A DNA stretch of 64,000 bases from Fluviispira sanaruensis (GTDB taxonomy: Bacteria; Bdellovibrionota_B; Oligoflexia; Silvanigrellales; Silvanigrellaceae). Of the stretch, positions 60,845 to 64,000 are shown piece after piece. Both the position numbers and the translations under genes were made by a program. Location of the stretch: positions 2,298,364 to 2,362,363 of the forward strand of contig NZ_AP019368.1 in assembly GCF_004295685.1 (NCBI RefSeq), written 5' to 3'. The notes beneath the pieces are model-generated. The model did not search any database and was not told the origin of the DNA. It saw nothing but the letters and a program-made list of their open reading frames with translations. Within the stretch, counting starts at the first letter, position 1. Each line of letters opens with the position of its first letter.

Positions 60845-61966
60845 CTAGAATGAAGTTGTCGATAAATGCCTCTTTCTTTCTACGGCAACCACAAGACCAA
60901 TGCAACTCAATGCTGTGATCATATGTGTCCCTCCATAACTAAAAAAGGAAAGAGGCACACCCACAACTGGAAAAACTCCTAAAACCATACTGATATTTAT
61001 GATAAAATGAAAAAGGAAAAAACCACCAACACCAACAGAAACAAGCGCAGAAAAAGAATCGCGAGCGCGATCTGCTGTCTGAAAGATTTGAATAATGAGT
61101 GCGGAAAATAAAAATATCAGTAGGATACAACCAACAAAACCGTGCTCTTCTGCCCACACAGAAAAAGCAAAGTCCGTATGTCGCTCCGGCAAAAAATTAA
61201 GGCGCGCTTGTGTCCCTTGCCCAAATCCCTGCCCCCAAAGTCCTCCACTTCCCACTGCAATCATACTTTGAATTGAGTGATATCCCGAACCCCGCGGATC
61301 GAGCATGGGATTAATAAAAGTTAACACTCTTTGTTTTTGATAATCATACAGAACAAAATTCCATGCTAATATAATGCAAGAAATTGTTATAATTAATAGC
61401 GTTAAAATACTTTTTCCTCGTACTTTAACGGTTGCTATTTGTAACCCAGAAATTAATAATACTAAGCTTGCTGTACCAAGATCAGGTTGCGCTAAAATTA
61501 ATAAAAAAGGCAAAGCTACTAATAAAATCTGTCGCCATAAACTTAACAAAGAAAATTCAGCAAACCCTTTCATCATATTAAAACTTTGAGCAACCATTAT
61601 AATTATAATAAATTTTGCGAATTCACTCGGCTGTAAACGAATAGGACCAATGACAAGCCAACGCTCAGCTCCTTTTGCACTTCGACCAAAAATATCTACA
61701 GATAGCAGCATTATACATACAAGAATATAACCTAAAAGACTGAGCCGCTCTATGCTTTTTAATTCTAAAAAGACACCCCAAAATAAAGCCGCAAGAGTCC
61801 CCAGTAAAATAAAAGTGATTTGATCGTAAAAGCGCATAGAATTTACGGTTGCATTGGTTGCACTGTATAAATTATACAAACCAATTAAAATTATTGCATA
61901 TGATGTTGTTATGATTCCCCATGGCATTCCTTTGAATTTATCACGCAAAAGAGAAAGCAAAATCAT
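60845..61966 (-). CDS. rodA: Rod-shape SEDS glycosyltransferase RodA
   Basis: 373 residues, about ten membrane helices. RodA polymerises lipid II into glycan strands during elongation, in partnership with PBP2. Signatures: RWLVIGPIRLQPSEFAKFII, LILAQPDLGTASLVLLISGL, QSMIAVGSGGLWGQGFGQGT, LNFLPERHTDFAFSVWAEEHG, and near the end GVPLSFFSYGGTHMI. It begins seven bases after the PBP2 gene. Confidence 0.96.
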   Translation of the reverse strand: MILLSLLRDKFKGMPWGIITTSYAIILIGLYNLYSATNATVNSMRFYDQITFILLGTLAALFWGVFLELKSIERLSLLGYILVCIMLLSVDIFGRSAKGAERWLVIGPIRLQPSEFAKFIIIIMVAQSFNMMKGFAEFSLLSLWRQILLVALPFLLILAQPDLGTASLVLLISGLQIATVKVRGKSILTLLIITISCIILAWNFVLYDYQKQRVLTFINPMLDPRGSGYHSIQSMIAVGSGGLWGQGFGQGTQARLNFLPERHTDFAFSVWAEEHGFVGCILLIFLFSALIIQIFQTADRARDSFSALVSVGVGGFFLFHFIINISMVLGVFPVVGVPLSFFSYGGTHMITALSCIGLVVAVERKRHLSTTSF

Positions 61967-61973
61967 ACAACAA

Positions 61974-63977
61974 TTACCTCAATTCGTCAGGAAGATTTAC
62001 AGGTTCTGCTTCGTTACCTTCTTCATGCACATCAATGTCTTGTTCTGGTGGAGCATCTTCACCTACACCGTGTGTCATCGGTGATGACATTGCTGCTTTA
62101 CTTGTGCCTGCAAATTTTTCAGGAAATTTTTTCCGCCAAAAAGCTTCGATGATTTGTTGAGCGATAGGTGCAGCATTGGCACCGCCTCCTCCCCCATCAT
62201 ATTCGCTAAAAACAACCACAGCAATTTCGGGAATATCACTGGGGCTATAAGAAGCAAACCACGCGTGGTCAAGCGCACGGAAGGCCACATCATCTTGATT
62301 CACTCCCTTAGTGAATTTTAATGCCGATGTCTGAGCTGTACCTGTCTTTCCAGATACAGTAAAACCAGGAACTCTTGCTTTTTTTGCGGTGCCTTCGGGT
62401 GATTGCACAACATCAAAAAGTCCTTTTTTAATCAGTGCGATATTTGCAGGATTTAGCTTAATTTCTCGGATTAGAGTTTGGCGTTCTTCAAAAATAATTT
62501 TCCCTTGATTGTCGACAATCTTTTTTAAAAAATGCGGTTTAAATAATTTCCCACCATTGCCCATAGCAGCAAAGGCATTCAATATTTGAATGGGTGTACA
62601 AAGGTTAAATCCTTGGCCAATCGAAGCATTGATGGTATCCCCACTCAACCATGGCAAACCTTTTGTGCGCAATTTCCATTCTGTTGACGGCGAAATTCCA
62701 GGTAATTCCATATTTAAATCAAGCCCAGTTCTCTCGCCCAAGCCAAATAATCTTCCCCATTTTGAAATACGATCAATCCCTAAAAGATTGCCAATATTGT
62801 AAAAAAATACGTCACAACTTAATTTTAATGCATTTTCTAAGTTAACAGCTCCATGACCCGTATGCTTCCAGCACTTCCATCTGCCATTGCCTAAAACAAA
62901 ATATCCGGGGCAATTGAATTTCCGCTCACCAGTGATAATGCCTTCTTCAAGTGCTGCAATGGCAACTATGATTTTAAATGTCGATCCAGGAGGGTAAGCG
63001 CCTCCTGTTACTTTATCGAGGAGAGGTTTAAATGGATTGGCGCGCAGGGTTTGCCAATCTTCAATCGTCAAACCATCTTGATACATAGAAAGTTTATAAT
63101 TAGGATTTGATAAATAAACAAGAATCTCACCATTTCTAGGATCGATTGCACAAACAGAACCATTTTTATTTCTAAAAGCATCACTCGCCACTGCTTGTAA
63201 TTCTGAATCAATCGTTAAATAAACATCATTTCCTCTTTGCGCAGCTCGACTTAAATTTAATGCAATATCCATAGAGGAGTCTGCTTGTAAACGCCCAAGC
63301 GCATCGACGAGCAAAGCTTCACGTCCCTCTCCTCCTCGCAGATATCTTTCATATTTGCGTTCAATCCCTGCTTTGCCAATAATCGAACCCACGCGGTATT
63401 GATAATTTGAAATCTGTGAATTTAAAATATCCAATTCTTTTGAGGTTACTTCGCCTAAGTATCCAAATAAATGGGCAGATTCGTTGCCCAAATAATCTCT
63501 CCGAGGTGCAGAATCTACATCCACACCAGGTAAAAAGAATTTATTGGATTCAAGAGTAGCTACTTCATGCAAAGACAAATTGCGTTTTATTCGCACGGGA
63601 ACGAATCTTGGGTTTGCCTGCGACTCCACGAGTTTGCGTTCAATTTGACTGACTGGAATATGAAAAAGATCCGCAACAATAGATAAAGTTTTTGTTTTAT
63701 TCTGCAAATATTGTGGAATAATAATAAGATCAAAAAATAAACGATTAGATAATAAAATACGACTTTGTCGATCATAAACAAGTCCACGTGGAGCAGGTCG
63801 CGTGATTTCACGCACGCGATTTCTTTCGGACGCTATGGAAAAATCGGATCCTTTGATAATCTGTAAATACCAAAGACGAGCACTGATCGCTGCAGTGATT
63901 CCTAAAAAACAAGTGACAATGATATTCCTTCTCTTTGGATCCGAAACCGACTCTTGTTTTGATCGATTCTCACTCAT
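61974..63977 (-). CDS. mrdA: Penicillin-binding protein 2 (elongation transpeptidase)
   Basis: 667 residues. An N-terminal membrane helix (RRNIIVTCFLGITAAISARL) anchors a periplasmic dimerisation domain (about 60-250) and a transpeptidase domain. The SxxK motif is in GGAYPPGSTFKI (Ser about 330), the second motif region is LSCDVFFYNIGN, and the KTG motif is in SGKTGTAQTS (about 540). A Glu/Asp-rich tail after about 620 is probably disordered. GGAG lies nine bases before the ATG, and the TAATG at the start suggests overlap with an upstream gene (mreD would be usual) outside the window. Confidence 0.95.
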   Translation of the reverse strand: MSENRSKQESVSDPKRRNIIVTCFLGITAAISARLWYLQIIKGSDFSIASERNRVREITRPAPRGLVYDRQSRILLSNRLFFDLIIIPQYLQNKTKTLSIVADLFHIPVSQIERKLVESQANPRFVPVRIKRNLSLHEVATLESNKFFLPGVDVDSAPRRDYLGNESAHLFGYLGEVTSKELDILNSQISNYQYRVGSIIGKAGIERKYERYLRGGEGREALLVDALGRLQADSSMDIALNLSRAAQRGNDVYLTIDSELQAVASDAFRNKNGSVCAIDPRNGEILVYLSNPNYKLSMYQDGLTIEDWQTLRANPFKPLLDKVTGGAYPPGSTFKIIVAIAALEEGIITGERKFNCPGYFVLGNGRWKCWKHTGHGAVNLENALKLSCDVFFYNIGNLLGIDRISKWGRLFGLGERTGLDLNMELPGISPSTEWKLRTKGLPWLSGDTINASIGQGFNLCTPIQILNAFAAMGNGGKLFKPHFLKKIVDNQGKIIFEERQTLIREIKLNPANIALIKKGLFDVVQSPEGTAKKARVPGFTVSGKTGTAQTSALKFTKGVNQDDVAFRALDHAWFASYSPSDIPEIAVVVFSEYDGGGGGANAAPIAQQIIEAFWRKKFPEKFAGTSKAAMSSPMTHGVGEDAPPEQDIDVHEEGNEAEPVNLPDELR

Positions 63978-64000
63978 TACAAAATCTCCAGCCTTTCAAT

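Overview
The window is about 64 kb of AT-rich DNA from a Gram-negative bacterium. Evidence for a Gram-negative cell is the large number of Sec signal peptides, an inner-membrane FecCD/FecE uptake system with a periplasmic binding protein, a probable lipoprotein, and RodA/PBP2 next to RuvC. The mix of housekeeping genes with exported RCC1, VMO-I, phage-collar and SpvB/RHS proteins resembles what I know of Bdellovibrionota such as Silvanigrella-like bacteria. That placement is an inference from gene content and base composition only.

Layout. 1-2.3 kb: the end of an FKBP-type prolyl isomerase and an unknown exported protein. 2.8-7.9 kb: a small secreted protein and a complete leucine operon (leuA-leuC-leuD-leuB, minus strand). 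8.3-12.3 kb: a SulP anion transporter fused to a CcmM-like gamma-carbonic anhydrase, followed tightly by two SPFH/band-7 membrane proteins, then a broken small gene. 12.8-18.3 kb: an exported 19-residue-repeat protein, tpiA, pgk, a GDP-mannose pyrophosphorylase and hemE. 18.4-25.2 kb: an iron-regulated siderophore operon (promoter overlapping a Fur box; MFS exporter, binding protein, two FecCD permeases, ATPase, one NIS synthetase). 25.3-30.7 kb: a dicarboxylate/amino-acid symporter, oligoendopeptidase F, the purine-salvage pair PNP/HPRT and a small Ala/Lys-rich exported protein. 30.8-34 kb: an Nmad3-like protein, a VMO-I-like secreted protein and a DUF2079 membrane protein.

34-41.3 kb is an unstable zone. 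Two diverged copies of a GT-C glycosyltransferase each lie beside a decayed paiB copy. Between them are a small secreted protein, an IS3-family transposase fragment, other decayed sequence and a 40-bp perfect palindrome.

41.3-57 kb is the most unusual region. On the minus strand run an exported RCC1 beta-propeller protein, a 1332-residue helical probable lipoprotein, and a 2336-residue SpvB/FG-GAP/RHS protein with a polymorphic-toxin-like C-terminus. A small probable immunity gene follows, then decayed relatives including a DUF1629/Imm43-like one. A divergent gene encodes a secreted phage-tail-collar protein. I read this as a candidate Tc/RHS-like toxin locus with unfamiliar partner proteins. 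57.2-64 kb: an M1 aminopeptidase, ruvC, a small membrane protein, rodA and the PBP2 gene.

No rRNA, tRNA or CRISPR array was seen.
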